Assembly: GCA_037974965.1 (NCBI GenBank)
Contig: JBBPFI010000005.1
Location: 1,984,001 to 2,048,000, forward strand
Reading direction: 5' to 3'
DNA length: 64,000 nucleotides
Source of the DNA: Dacryopinax spathularia
Taxonomy: Eukaryota > Basidiomycota > Dacrymycetes > Dacrymycetales > Dacrymycetaceae
A model generated the notes under the pieces. That model saw only the letters and a program-made list of their open reading frames with translations. It ran no database searches and was not told the DNA's origin. This document shows positions 1 through 12,229 of the stretch, one piece after another. Numbering within the stretch: the first letter of the stretch is position 1; every line of letters starts with the position of its first letter. The position numbers were made by a program, and so were the translations under genes.

Positions 1-556
1 CTTCTCCATAAGGCCGGTGAGTTTGGGGCTTTTGAACATCCGGACTTCTGTCCTGTCTGGAAATGCCCGGAGTAGGGGGAGGAGGAGATGGGCGGTCGAG
101 GGGCCAGGGCGGGTGGAGCGCCGGAGGTCGAGGAGGAGGGAGAGACGGAGATGGGGATTGATGGATAGGGAACGGTGGAGGGTTTCTATCTGCCCAGTTG
201 GGTCAGCCGGTGATGAACGGAGGGAGGAGGAGGGGGGCGTACGAGCTCGAGCTCCTCGGTGCCTATGTAGAGCGAGGAGAGGAAGATACGTCGTTTAGCT
301 CTTTTGACCATATCCTCCAGCAGCCTATCAGCTATGTCCAGGCCATATGAAGAAGTCTACTTACGAGTAAGGTCTTGTAGAAGTCTTTGGGCTGGGAGAG
401 GATCCTGACATCCTTCGCGTTGAGCGTGAATGTCGGGTGGGATTTTGGGAAGACATCTGCGAGTTGGTGGAGCCGTCTTTGAGGTCTGCAGGTGCAGTTT
501 CTGAGAGGATTGGTTGGCTTTGTAGCTCGTCCAGCAGAACGAGCGAGACGAAGCAT
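1..556 (-). CDS. PGS1: CDP-diacylglycerol-glycerol-3-phosphate 3-phosphatidyltransferase, 5' part, runs off the window
   Basis: Exons read as complement(1..189, 243..314, 365..556); the introns have gtacgc and gtaagt donors and cag/gag acceptors, and all phases are 0. The predicted N-terminus (149 residues visible) starts with an Arg-rich, acid-poor stretch that fits a mitochondrial presequence. The segments KDVRILSQPKDFYKTLL, AKRRIFLSSLYIGTEELEL and NPHLRLSLLLDLRRSTR line up, from memory, with yeast Pgs1 around its ESPSQFY, RIFIASLYLG and KVSFLLDGLRGTRE segments. The enzyme makes phosphatidylglycerophosphate in mitochondria, the committed step towards cardiolipin, using two phospholipase-D-type HKD motifs. 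Those motifs lie beyond the left edge here. The start at 556 is the first ATG that keeps this frame. Confidence 0.8.
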
Positions 557-905
557 TCAAAGCAAGCTGAAAGGCGACGATAAGGTAGCCGGTCGTCGGT
601 ATCGACAGCTTCACGTTATTTCTCGAGGTTCGTGATTTTCACGTGCTGGGCGCTTCACCATCATAGGGGTGCCATATCATAATCCTCGCCCTTTTGCACG
701 TCCTCTGCTAGCATTCCAAAACGAAACAATACAGAACGACCATTGAATATGTGCAGGCTAACTAGGAGCTACTAGGACAGGGCAGAATTTAGGAATACAA
801 ACACTAAGGACGAGATAAGCTTTGTTGGCCGAAACCCCAGATCTCCCGAGAAGAACGAACTATCCTGACACCTGCATCACCGAGGCGCAACACACGCGCG
901 AGAAA

Positions 906-1843
906 TTACGCAGTCGGCACTTCCTGCGGCGGGGGCTGCATCTGTACCTGGGCCTGCTGCGACCCATCGCCCTCCGCGGCAGCAGCAGCAGCCTTACTCT
1001 TCCTCGGCCTGCCCCGCGCTTTCTTCGCGGGACTCTCGCCGTTCACGCCCTCCAGCCTCGGCACTCCCCTCGGAGTCCCGTCGAACCCTGCTGCGCCAGA
1101 ACCAGACGCGTCGTGCACGTCGCTCGCTCGCTTGGACGGCCGACCGCGTTTCCTTGATTGGCCAGACGGAGGTTGGGGCATCGCCGCGCGGCGTTTCTCT
1201 TCGAGCATTATAGCGGCTTTCTCGTTGAGCGTTTCCTGCAGACTGGGCAGAGGAGGGAGGTCGAGTTCTTGCCTAAGAGCGTCGACAGTCGCTCGTGAGC
1301 GCGCATAATCACCCTCCGTAACAGTAGTGATAGTCGTCTGGAACTCCTGTATGCTACACCACCCCAATCATCAGACCCCTATTTTCCTCAGGGAGCACTT
1401 GAGACGGGCGTACCTCCGCGTAAGGTTCGCCTCGGCCAGATCGACCCGCTCTCGGTCTAGGTTGACCTCCTTCAGAGCTTCGAGTAGCCGTTCACGCTCG
1501 CTTTCGAGCCAGTTCTTCTCGGATCGGACATCTTGCAGTGCCTTTTGCTTTTCTTCGAGCGAGGCTTGGGCGTTAACGATATCGGCCGTATGGATCTGCA
1601 GTGCAAGTGTATGCTTCCTATCATACCGAGTTTAGTATCACATTACGTGGGAGAGGCGGACGAAGAAGTGAGGGAAGGAGGAGAGGGCACCTACTTGAGT
1701 TCGGCCGTCTTTGCGAGCTTTATGAGCTGCTGACTCCAGTCTGTCCCCGGAGCGGCGACGATCGGCCCCTGCGATTCGGGGTCCGGCACCGTCGCCAGGT
1801 AACTCGGCGCGGTCGTCTTCGATGTTGACGCTTTAGGCGCCAT
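906..1843 (-). CDS. Coiled-coil protein with two AT-hook-like motifs, function unknown
   Basis: Exons complement(906..1353, 1414..1617, 1695..1843) give a protein of about 266 residues starting MAPKASTSK. The first intron has a good branch site (gatactaaac) before its acceptor. Residues about 50-125 are rich in E, K, L and R with heptad-like spacing (EEKQKALQDV, ERERLLEALKEV), so a coiled coil is likely. The C-terminal third is Pro/Ala/Gln-rich and carries RKRGRPSK and KARGRPRK, both AT-hook-like GRP cores in a basic context, suggesting a nuclear DNA-associated protein. I do not recognise the family. The gene is divergent from the cyclophilin gene, with about 320 bp between the two starts. 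Confidence 0.6.
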
Positions 1844-2166
1844 CTTCTCTCACTTGCTTTCCCTTTCCCCTTCCTTACGGGCTGTACAGTGGAATATATG
1901 TAGGAAGCAGTGGTCCTTGTGGACGTTGAGGGCGGCGACGAGGGCGGTCGGAGGGACGGTGAGGCTGGACGTGGGACAAACAACAAGGGATTGAGGGAAA
2001 TCAGACCCTTTGTACGGGGTCCCATACTGCGGGGTCCGGGAGGGAACGCCACACCCGCAAGCGCCCAACCCTTGCCCTCCGAGCTCTTCGACCAACAAAC
2101 AAGCTGTAACCGACAACCGACCTCGCCCTTCGTACCTGTATCGCTAGCTTCTCTCTTTTTGACGAA

Positions 2167-2910
2167 ATGTCACGAGTCGTATTAGAGACGAACATGGGCG
2201 AGATAGAGCTCGAGCTCTACACGCAGCACGCGCCCAAGACCTGCAGAAACTTCTCCGAGCTGGCAAAACGGGGTTACTACAACAACACGATCTTCCACCG
2301 GATAATAGCGGACTTTATGGTCCAAGGCGGTGACCCAACCGGGACAGGTCGAGGAGGGACGAGTATCTTCGGGGAGAAATTGTGAGTCCTTGATAAAGTG
2401 AAGGAAGGGAGGAGGTTGATTGAGCACGGTAGGGATTAGTGAGGATGAGATACACCCAGAGCTGAGGTTTGTGGGAGCGGGGATTCTGGCTATGGCTAAT
2501 TCGGGGCCTAATACGAATGGTACGTCTTTTCTTTCTCTCTATCCTTGCGAATGTAGCGGAAGAGCAGTGATAACGACTCGACCAGGGTCGCAATTCTTCA
2601 TGACCCTAGCGCCCACGCCGTACCTAGACGGCAAACACACTATCTTTGGTCCGTCGCCTAGCGCCTCCTATCATCCCTGCCAGACCGCTAACGAAGCTAT
2701 ACAGGCCGAGTGAGCAGAGGGATCCGCGTCCTCCAGCGGTTAGGCGCAGTAGCGACGGATCGGAATGATCGGTACGTCCTTGCTGTGCCGTTCCTCCCCG
2801 CCCGAGAAACACGCAACTGACGAGCTGGGCGCCTTGTTTTGGGGTGATGTAGACCGAGGGAGGAGGTGAAGATTTATAGGGCGTATGTGCCGCAAGACGA
2901 GGAGATCTAG
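2167..2910 (+). CDS. Cyclophilin-type peptidyl-prolyl isomerase, PPIL1/spliceosomal class
   Basis: Five exons: join(2167..2381, 2440..2519, 2586..2648, 2705..2771, 2853..2910), 160 aa. This single-domain protein matches human PPIL1 almost end to end: [17 protein letters not shown], the catalytic [31 protein letters not shown] and [15 protein letters not shown]1-type cyclophilins are nuclear proline isomerases that bind the SNW1/Prp45 protein and join activated spliceosomes. The length matches the family (about 160-166). One oddity: the position just before LDGKH, normally Trp in cyclosporin-sensitive cyclophilins, is Tyr here (PTPYLDGK), which in other cyclophilins lowers cyclosporin affinity. 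The last residues are DEEI before a TAG stop. Confidence 0.93.
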
Positions 2911-3787
2911 GGTGCGATGCGGACGGGCGTGGACGGGCTGCGTTGGAGGGGAGGGCTGCACGTGCTGTATGACCTTGGGAAGGGTGTGCTTCTGATGAGC
3001 CGTCACTTTCCGAATCGAGCCGTGGAGAAGTAAGGCCCCAGTCCTCCTTTGTTTGCAGAAGCTGTGGGGTGATGACTCCCGCGCTTGGCAGCTAGCTCAG
3101 GGCTACAAAGTCTGGACCAAACCACAAGTCACGCGTTTTTCATCGCTTAAGCCACGCCTCAGCAATACATATTTCCCATTCCTGCCCGCAACCCTCGGTC
3201 GAGAATGACAGCCCGTCGGAACGGAACGAATGGCACGCTGCACTGTCAGTTCATGAAAGGGATGACGCCCGTTTATGCACTGCCGCCTTGCCGTATTGCC
3301 GCACGCTTTGCCTTTCTAGGCAATTTCCGCGGAAGCTTCCTCCTGCTGCTCCGTGCCTGGCGGGCGCTTGGCGTGCTCTGGAATGCACCCCATCGTCACC
3401 TGCCTCACCTTTCTCTCCCCGCTCCCAACATACCTTCACACGGCCCGACTGAAGAGAGCGTACGCTGTTGGAGGGTTGTAACTGACAGTATTATGTCCGA
3501 TTCGATCGGTCTTTCTTTGCTTGCTTGCTTGCCGCTATTGGCGGAACTCGGACCTCATCAATGATGACTGACTGCCGACTCGACTGCACCGGCTGCCATG
3601 CCTCACGGCGAGAATGATGCTCCAGTCCGACCGAATCGGTGTCTCACTTCTCTCCGTCGGCTCGCACTCGTCGGCCCGTTATAAGATGGAAAGAGGGTAT
3701 TAACCTGGTCTGCCGTCCTGTCGAGCTGAAAGCCAATTCGCCCCACCTGTCTCCTGTCTGTTTTTTCAAGCAAGGTTAACAGGAAAG
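2911..3787 (+). promoter_or_regulatory. Intergenic region with candidate TATA box upstream of the secreted-protein gene
   Basis: No gene was recognised between the cyclophilin stop and the ATG at 3788. A TATAAG element at 3680-3685 sits about 108 bp upstream of that ATG, a plausible core-promoter distance. The rest is pyrimidine-rich with no clear repeats. Confidence 0.35.
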
Positions 3788-4663
3788 ATGTTCTCGCTCC
3801 GATCGGTCTTGTTGCTGCTCGCTGTGGTGCTGCTGTCGAGCACGGCTGTGTCTGGTCTTGAGCTCGAGAGAGCGAGGAGGTTGACCAATGCTGCTCGGTT
3901 CCAAGCTGGCCTGCCGCCTCTCCCGCCAACAAAGCGAGAAGCAGGGATGAAGCCACGCGGTTCCTCAGTCAGGTACGCCCGCCCCCTCCTTGCTTTATTC
4001 CAGCTCTTACAACGAATAACAGCAACCAATGCCCCGGAAAGACATACATCAAGATCAAGAAAGACGGCCAGCCGTTCGGCCATTTGGGCAAGCACGTCTC
4101 CACTACCACGGGGCAGTTCGACGTGATTACCTCCGCGGTCAAGTCGGCCGACTACCTCGAGGTCTCCACGACGTTCGACTCGGCGGCACATGACGTCCAG
4201 CTCGTCAATACGGACTCGAAGTACAAGTATCTCGGTGTGGCCGATCCGATCAACGGGGCAATCTCTGAGTTGGGCTATGCTTATCTTGTCGCTAGTAACC
4301 AGAGTGCGTCTTTCTCCCTCTTACATGTCCATGTCGAACACGTGTGCTGACGAGGCTATACGCGCAGCTCCCGCCGGCTCCAAACCCGCAAACGTCGGCA
4401 ACTCCCGCACCTCGACCTCGAACCCCAACTCCCTCTCCGAATCCGCAATCTGGACCGTTACATCCACCAAATCGATCTACCCGATCTTCGTCGACGCCGA
4501 CGGCGCTCCCGTTAGCGCACAGGGCGTGATCAAGCAGACCGACCCGAGCCAGGGGCAGAGCGGATGGACGATCGAGTTTGTTGGCGATTGGGAGGAGTTT
4601 TCGCAGAGCGCCGGTGGGCAGGGGTGGAAGAAGGCGGACTTTTATTTGGAATGTGCGTGGTAG
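3788..4663 (+). CDS. Secreted protein of unknown function
   Basis: Exons join(3788..3972, 4023..4303, 4368..4663), 253 aa. The N-terminus MFSLRSVLLLLAVVLLSSTAVSG is a clear signal peptide with likely cleavage after VSG. No other hydrophobic segment is long enough to span a membrane, so secretion to the wall or medium is likely. The mature part is rich in Ser, Thr, Asp and Gly. Only two cysteines are obvious, at SNQCPGKTY near residue 65 and LECAW at the C-terminus, possibly pairing. Its style is that of fungal secreted proteins without a catalytic motif, and I do not recognise a named family. Both introns are about 50-64 nt with gtacgc/gtgcgt donors. Confidence 0.8.
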
Positions 4664-7600
4664 GCGCGCATATTCTTACGGACTATTATCTGTTTCTTAT
4701 TTGGTGGAGTGGAGGTGGGGGATGGATGGCCTGATGCTGCCGCTCGTTTTGGTTGTTGTTAGGACGTTCGTTAAATTATCAACATAAAATGGACTATTGT
4801 TGCCGAATCGCTCGTGGATGTTGAAATGCGATTGCAGCGCAAAGCATTGACAGTTGAGAACGACGACAGGGACCGTCCGAGAAGGCAGACGCTTACGCCT
4901 CAACAGCGGCTGAAAGACATCCGCATGTCTCAGGAGCAGAGGCAAGAGACTGACTCTGCTGATGCGCTGGCGAAAAGTTGGCAGTAGCTCGATAAATGGA
5001 GCTGCCCCAGAGACTGATGGCAGCCTCGAACCCACACGCGGAGCCGCTGACAACCTTAGTCAGCCTTCTGCAAGACGCCATCAGCCGTCTACAAGGACTT
5101 AGGCAAGTCGAGGAAGCCGCCGAACTTCCAGGGGGCCTCGGTCAACGAGCGAAAGGACACCCGAGTGAAGAAGATTCGGATGTAAGCGAGAGATGACACG
5201 GCAAGATCCTCGCCTGTTCCTGAATGCCTTACGACAAGGCCAGAGCAGCACGCTTGCCGTATCAAACATCCCACGTGGGCTGTAAACTGCAGTTCGGCAA
5301 GTGCAGAGCTGAAGAGAGAACCGGAGCCCTGTGTCGTGGTCGGAAAGAGCACCCCAACAAAAGCAAACAATCTCGCCCTAGGTCGAGCATGAAACAGTCG
5401 CCAGTCTTACAGGTCGCGCGGGAGAGATGGAAAATGGACCAATCCATAGCGCCCGCATGCCTAGTAACATAAGTGCGTATACGGTAGCTCCATGCCGAAC
5501 ACTTCCCGCTCAAGATCTGAATGCCGACTGTCGCGCAAATTTCAATCCAACGCCAGCACGGACGACGACACCCGTGCGCGAGAGGATAAAGCTGGCGGAA
5601 AGACGACTCCAGTTGGACTTGATGCAACCGAGGACGGTGAGCAGCTCACTCTACGCGCTACGGTGAGGATGATCGAGACACCCAGATCGGCGGGTGAATG
5701 TGCTGCTGACCGTTCACCTTCCGTCCAGGCTAGCGGTGGAATTTCAGCCGCTAGTGCAGAACCCGCGACATAGCAAGCGATGGGAGAAACAGGCCATGAT
5801 GTCTGCTCTATGCGCCCATCCGAAGCGTCCCTGCTCCTTGCTGAGTCACACGTCCCGTTCATGCTCAAGATACCGACTTCCGCGCCACCTTGTACCGGGT
5901 CATCAAGTGATGCGCGAGACAGAGGGACATAGGTGGCGGAAAGACGATACGAGCTGGCCGGCGGAAATCGAGAGCGGCGAGCAGCTCCCACACCTGTTGA
6001 TCTGTCAGGATGAGCTCCGGGGTGGGAGACTATTCCGGATCTAGGCTCTTGAGCTGCTGACCGCGGACGGTCCGGTCGGCGGGATGAGGTAGGACCACGG
6101 AGATCAGGAAGAGGGCGAGGTCGGCGCACGCTCAAGAGAGGCAGGCAGTAGGAGAGCTGTCGTGTATCGCAGTGGGAGAGCTGTCCGGTATCATCAGAGG
6201 AGCAGCATATCCCACACAGTACGCAAGTGGACGCAAGAGCCAGAGAGCAGCACCGGTCAGAAAGGGATTCCATGCCATAGACAATAAGACATAATCCCTT
6301 TCAGAAGCGGGCTGCTCACTAGCACCGATCCAGTTGCCGACAAGCGCAATCGATGGCTTCACCTCGAGCAGGAAGGGTTGAAGGTCGACGCTTCTCAAGG
6401 AGACGTCCCTCTGGCCACAAACACCAGACACGAGGTTGAGGAGAGTGTCTGCCATTGTGACCTAGGCAGGAATGTGGCGAGAGAGATGACTCATGGCGAG
6501 CGATTCGACCTGGCTCCTGGGATGGAGATGAGTCGAGATGTAGAGAGCTGGCAATGGGCTCAAGGTCGGCAGTGGGAGGCGGTTAACAGAGAGAGATCCA
6601 GGGGGCGGTCGCCGTGAGGGTCGTTGCAGCCGATGGCTTACCTATGTCCTGGGGAGACTCGGAGAGCAGAGGCCATAAACGGTTGATGACTCGGCCGGGC
6701 ACCTGAACCGCATAGGGAAGAGCCAAGCAGTAGGCATTGTAAGCCGTTCGGGAGAGAACGAGATGCGACCGCGTCGGTGCGACGAGCATACCCAGTCAGC
6801 AAGGTTGGTGGAACCAGCTACTTGCGCCGGTGTGCAGGGATGGTCCATAGAACCCTGCTGGAGTAGGAACGGACGTCAAACAATTGCCAATAGGTGCCAC
6901 AGGATACAGGAGGACCCAGTGTGTCGACTCGTTATCAAACGAGCAGGTCCAGAGGTTGCGAAAGGGCACAGTGTGCCATATCAACCCAGGCGTCGACGTT
7001 TGAGAGCAAGCAGGCACGCGAGGGGTGTAATGCCGGTCTAGCGAACGAGTAGGCGGCCGACCGGGATGCCAGTCTCGGAGAGATGAGCCCAAAGGATAGA
7101 CAAGCTCCGTAGCAGCCGTCAACCTGAGCCGTCGTAATCCATGTGACTTGGGAGCAATCAACGAGATGAGAAGAGAAGAGAGTGCAGGAAGTCGAACACG
7201 GACAGCAGGTCTGGCGTGCCCCAGCATGGTAAGGGAAGACCGACGCCCGCCTGCTGACGAGGTTCGGCTCGGCGATTGCGGCCAGAACAAATGCGGCGCC
7301 ACAGCGAGACACATATTGAGTGAGTGGTCGAGCCACGACAACGCCCGTAAGTTCCGCCAGAAGAGAGGAGACGCCCGTAAGGAAGGAGGAGGACAAGATG
7401 CCGAAGACGACGAGCCAGAGACAAGAGGAAAAGCAAGGCGTCGTTGGTGAGCACGAGCTGCGCGCGTGAGAAGGCAACCCGTCTATGATCTGCCAGAGAT
7501 CCGGAGGAATCGCGGACCGAAGGCGTGCTTGCCGACTCGCACGGCAGGCGTGTGCTGCTAAGACACAGCGATAGCATAAGCAGCCGTCGATACCAGGGGA

Positions 7601-7993
7601 GCCACCTCACGGCGTGCGAGGGCCCGGGTGAAAGTAGAAGACTGCTGATCCTACGCCGGACCTGGGAATGGGGGGAGGGCGCACGAGGTGAGCCTGCAGC
7701 AGGCGCGGGTTCGGAGGTGGTCGTTCGAGATCAGTGTTGTTCGAAGATTGAGTGAGGGAGCACGCGGGTTTATATACCTGTTGATTGTGGTTCTGCTCGG
7801 TGAGCCGCCGGGAGCAGGACGGGCTTCGATGGGTGATGGTCTGAGTAAGTAGAAGTGATGATGGCTGATCACGACGCGATGATCATCAAAAGCCGCCTTG
7901 ATGCCCAGGACGTGGCCAGTCTATTGGAGAAGTCCATAGTACACCGCAGCCTCATCGTCCTAAGAACAGTGCACTCTCCCTCCATCTCCAGCA
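4664..7993. other. Gene-poor region of about 3.3 kb with weak internal repetition
   Basis: No gene could be supported on either strand. Long open frames exist by composition, for example on minus at 5542-6273 and 6796-7477, but they lack domain-like segments, consistent exon structure or a recognisable family. Two stretches near 5590 and 5935 share GTGGCGGAAAGACGA-like and GCTGCTGACCG-like words about 345 bp apart, suggesting an old, diverged direct repeat. The minus-strand frames at 6.9-7.5 kb are hydrophobic and could be a decayed membrane-protein gene; this is only a guess. Confidence 0.4.
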
Positions 7994-8635
7994 ATGTCAA
8001 CACCAAACTCGCCCATCGGCCTTAACGTTCCCCCTTCCTCGGCGGTAAGGCTCTCTCGGCATCAATCACCGCCGATCCTTCCGCGTCCGATGCCTCCGTT
8101 CTCGTACGATTTCCACGGTTCCCTCAGTACGCTGAGGATCGATCGGATTGGCCCAGCCGTGCGCGCCAGAAGAGCGCCGAAATTGGGCGAGCAAGCCTCG
8201 AGCCTTTGAGCCTTGTGAGGCGTCTTGGTCTTTGCCTGAACGGTTAGCTTGTGGGTTGGGGGCGCTGTAGATGTTCTGCTTGCTCGGTTGAACTTGGCTT
8301 GTCTCGCTTACCGTGTGGGGAGAGCGCGTCATCTATTACTTCCTCCGAGCTCGCGTACACCAAACAACAGGCAAACGCAGGGAAGCACGAGCCCAAGGTG
8401 CCCAAGCGCCGGAACGAACAAAAGCGCTCGGGCTCGATCGATCCCGCCTCTCATCCATCCTATCGCTCTCTTCCCCGCATCGTCCCATCGACCACCTTTC
8501 CCGTCGTATCGCATCGTATCTCTCCCAACTTCTGCCTAGCAACAAGAGAAGAGAAGGCGATCTTGTCGACCCTCCAGCGCAAGTTAAACACCTCCGACAC
8601 ACATACCCATAACCCCCGCCCAACGAAGGGGGCCG

Positions 8636-10671
8636 ATGAGCACCTACCCGCTCGTACCGTTCGGGATGGCAGACCTTCCCCCTATCCAGCCAGTACAGGC
8701 ACAACTCCAACCTCAGCCTTATCCTCATCCTCCAGCGCCGCCGTCGACATTCGCCCCTCCGCCTCAGAATGATGGACTGCAGACGGGAGCGGAGACGATT
8801 AACCCTTCTGCCCTTAGTGGGGGACAGGACGGGACGCCGCCCAGCTCGATGGACGTTTCCCCTACCGGGTCAGGGACGAGGGAGGGGTCGACGGGCGTGA
8901 AAGATCCAGCCAACACCGGTGCCGGGCCGGCCAAAGTCAACGGTAGCAGCACCACAACCACCACGAGCTCCAGCAACGCCTCTATCCCCGCTCCTCCCCC
9001 TTCCGCCGGCGGCGCTACTGCCAACCCATCAGCAACAACAACCACGACGACCGCAACAACAAACGGTAAAGAAAAAGACCCCCAGCCACACATCTACGAC
9101 TTCACGAAACGAAAAGGCTGGAGCGGACTCCTGCTTTCCCAGCTGAGCGGGACGATCCAGTTCGTCTTCTCCCCGCGGGGAAACGTAGTGTTCGTCAGTG
9201 GGTGTCTGAGGGAGTATCTGGGCTGGGAGCCGGAGGAGGTCGTGGAGCGTAATTTGGTGCATTTGCTGCATGGTACGTCTGGCTCTTTTTCCACTTAAAG
9301 GAGAGCGACGAGGGCTGATTGGTTGGTTTGGGGTGCAGCGGATGATATACAGCCGTTCTTCGCGCATATAGATCATGCCGTTACCACCCGTACCGACCTG
9401 GCCGCATACACCCGCTTCAGGGCAAAAGACGAGCGCACACCGCTCTTCGAAGTTCGTGGACATCCATATTTCCTGCCTCAGCCCAAGCCGAGCTCTACCG
9501 CAGCGGGAAAGGAGCAGACGGACGGCGCAGGCTCCGCGAACGGGGTTGGCACCTCCCAGGCAGGCGCGAACGGCGTGGATGGAATTGGCCCGGCGGGGCA
9601 GGGCGAGTATGCCGGATATCAGTGTTTCTTCGCTATGGCTCGGCCGTACCCCTCGAGGCCGGCAGCGTTGTACGTCCCCTTCCTCCTCTCTCCTCTATCG
9701 CGGTAGCTAATAGTGCATATATAGACTCGACTCCTTCCTCGATCTCAAAATCGAGAATGAGCACCTTCGCCAACGTCTCGCGATGCTCACAAACTCACCT
9801 CCCAACGCGAACGGGCACGGACCCAACTCTGGCTCCTCAGCCGCGGCAGCAAGAGCAGCGTACCACAACGCCTTCTACCTTCCCGATCCGGACGGCGCCG
9901 ACTCCTCTGGCAGCTCACTAAAACGGGACGGCTACGCCTCGCACCCGGACGGTACCGGCACCAGCGAATCCGCGCGCAAACGCACAAAACGCGCCCCCTC
10001 AACCTCCATACCCAGCACGTCCTCCCACTCACATTCCGCCTCCGGGTCCACCTCCGGCGCTGCAGGAGGAGGAAACAGGGACAACGCACAAGAAAAACAA
10101 AAGACCTACGTATGTGTCATGTGTGGTCGGACGGACAGTCCAGAGTGGAGGAAGGGTCCGTTGGGGGCGAAGACGCTGTGTAATGCTTGTGGATTGAGGT
10201 GGGCGAAGAGGAATTCGAAGAGGAAGGTTACGGGTGCTGAGGGGGCTGGGGCTGGTGCGGGGATAGGGGCGGGTGCTGGAGGTGCAGGTGGGGGTGGGGG
10301 TGTGGATGGGATTGGCGGAGGAGCGGGCGATGAGATGGATGGTGGTGAGTAGCGTCCCTCCGATTACCATATCCGTCGATATCGCCCTTCTTTCCTGTCG
10401 CGGTACCTGTCATTCGCTTCGCTTTGCTCCCCATTCGGACGACCTGTGTCCTTCCAGATGAAGCCGCGTCTTCCTACCTTGCAAGCTCCCTGCATGCTAC
10501 ATATATGCGCGCTACATGCGCGACTGCACTGCGATCTTCGGGCATAAGCTGACAACACGCTCAGTGCTACCCAGTGTCGTCAACCCTCCTCCACCAGCGA
10601 CGCCTACGGGAAACGCATTCCCGGCCACCGCAGCGGACGGAGTAGGGCAAAACGGGTTGAACGGCTCATAG
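8636..10671 (+). CDS. GATA zinc-finger factor with PAS domain, White-collar-2-like
   Basis: Exons join(8636..9272, 9339..9669, 9725..10344, 10565..10671), about 564 aa. Residues 1-150 are low-complexity Pro/Thr/Ser. Residues about 152-260 form a PAS domain starting [13 protein letters not shown], with [11 protein letters not shown] and [15 protein letters not shown] finger follows at about 453-477 with the C-X2-C-X18-C-X2-C spacing seen in WC-2 ([12 protein letters not shown] ... LCNACGL). In fungi WC-2 pairs with the blue-light receptor WC-1 through PAS contacts and binds GATC/GATA-type promoter elements. The tail is Gly/Ala-rich, and the end depends on whether a short extra exon near 10456 is used. 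ATG 8636 could give way to ATG 8666. Confidence 0.85.
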
Positions 10672-12229
10672 GCTCACTGTGTTCCTTCGAACCATTCCCT
10701 ACTCGCCGCCGACCGGTGTTTAGGGGCAACAGGAGCGTTCATCTGCGTTGGAAGAAGGGGGATGCTAGCCGGTTAGGGATACTGGAGGTGAGATGGTATG
10801 TCATTGTGGGAGGATGCGGTGTTTGTAGGGAAGGTGGTGCGGACATTGTCAGCTCTTCGATTCTTTTGTTCCTGTATCGCCGCACGCCGTGCTGTACGGC
10901 TCCGGCATGCTTATTGTACGTAGTTTATAGTGTTCGAGTGATATGTTAATATTAGCGTCGTCGCCCAGTCCGTACTGAGGGAGGGATTCCTTCGGGCGAA
11001 GTGGGCCTGTGCTGCTGGTCTTCGTTCATCCCCAACCCGCATATACCTTCTTCTGATCGATTCCTAGCTAAGGGATGCGTTCCTTTTCCTATATATGTAA
11101 CGGTCCAAGCCATGCCTGTCCTGTTAAGCTCGGCCTGCGGACGGTGAGAGAGATCCACGGCGCAAGAGGTTCCCAGGCTGGAGCGGCGTTCGAAACGCTA
11201 CAGTACGTATTCTTTCCCTTAGCTCAAACAGGGAGTACGTCAAGGAACCGAATGGCCCTTCTTTCACCATACGTGTGTAGATGCGGAGACGGGCCAATAA
11301 TATCCGACAATACGATGGTTTGAGCCAGGAATCAGTCGATGGCAAATGGTGATGTTCTTGGCTCTCAGTGACTATTCATCACGTGATATACTGTACGAGA
11401 GGTTTTTTTTGCTGGACTGTTGCTGTCATTACCTCCACTTTTCGTGCTGCTGCACAGCGGAGCCTTAAGATATGGGTAACATGAGCTCGAGGGGATAAGA
11501 TGGTATATTGTCAATCAAGACGAGGTTCGTGCTGAAGGCGTTTGCCTCTCTAATGAACATTGCCGCTAGCCAGGCTTGGGCCATTCTGCATAGCGCCGAT
11601 CACTTCATCTTCGTACAGTATAACATATTGGGAAATCTTGATTGTTATTATTAGCTCGACGCCCGAGAGGCCCGTGTGTGATGAGTAAGATAAGGGCATA
11701 GAATGGTACTTCGACAACAACAAAACGCACTCCACTTCTCCGCTCGACTCCTTCACGCTTCAATCTTCTCCCCTACCTCCACCACAAGCAAAACGCCTCT
11801 GTGCTCCTCCCCACCAATCCTCCGTACGTCGGGCATACTACGCAACTTCCCAAAGAGGAAGCAAAGAGAAATAAGAGACGACAAGACACCCCTTGTCTGA
11901 CAATACTACCGAGGAGGAGATAGACTTCGCGAGACATCGGACATGACAAGACCCTGAGACAGGAGCCACACGAAAACCCCTACTTTTGAGGCGGCCTTTC
12001 ACATGGGGTGGATGTTCATCCCGGGGAACCCGCACCGGGTTGATGGCGGGGAGTCGTGCAGTGAATGGGTCTATAGTGTCGGAGGCCGATGGAGGAGGTC
12101 AGGATGGTTGCTAGGCAGGTAATCGGGCAACTGTAGATGGCTGACACGCGAGAGCACGACGACGTCCACCTAATGCGTACGCATGGTGGCACGCAGCCAG
12201 AGGATGGGCGCCGTGGGTACGATGTGCGC
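10672..12229. other. Intergenic region, no gene seen
   Basis: I found no coding region, RNA gene or strong repeat in these 1.56 kb. A short T run lies at about 11402-11409. Open frames here are short and have no domain-like content. Confidence 0.4.

Noticed and set aside
5542-7477. Long minus-strand open frames as membrane-protein exons
   Set aside because: They are hydrophobic in places, but no consistent splice chain, family motif or start could be found. At best a decayed gene.
7865-7895. TGATCA-type sites near 7.87 kb as part of the KDZ tract family
   Set aside because: Only isolated sites without 6-bp periodicity, as expected by chance.
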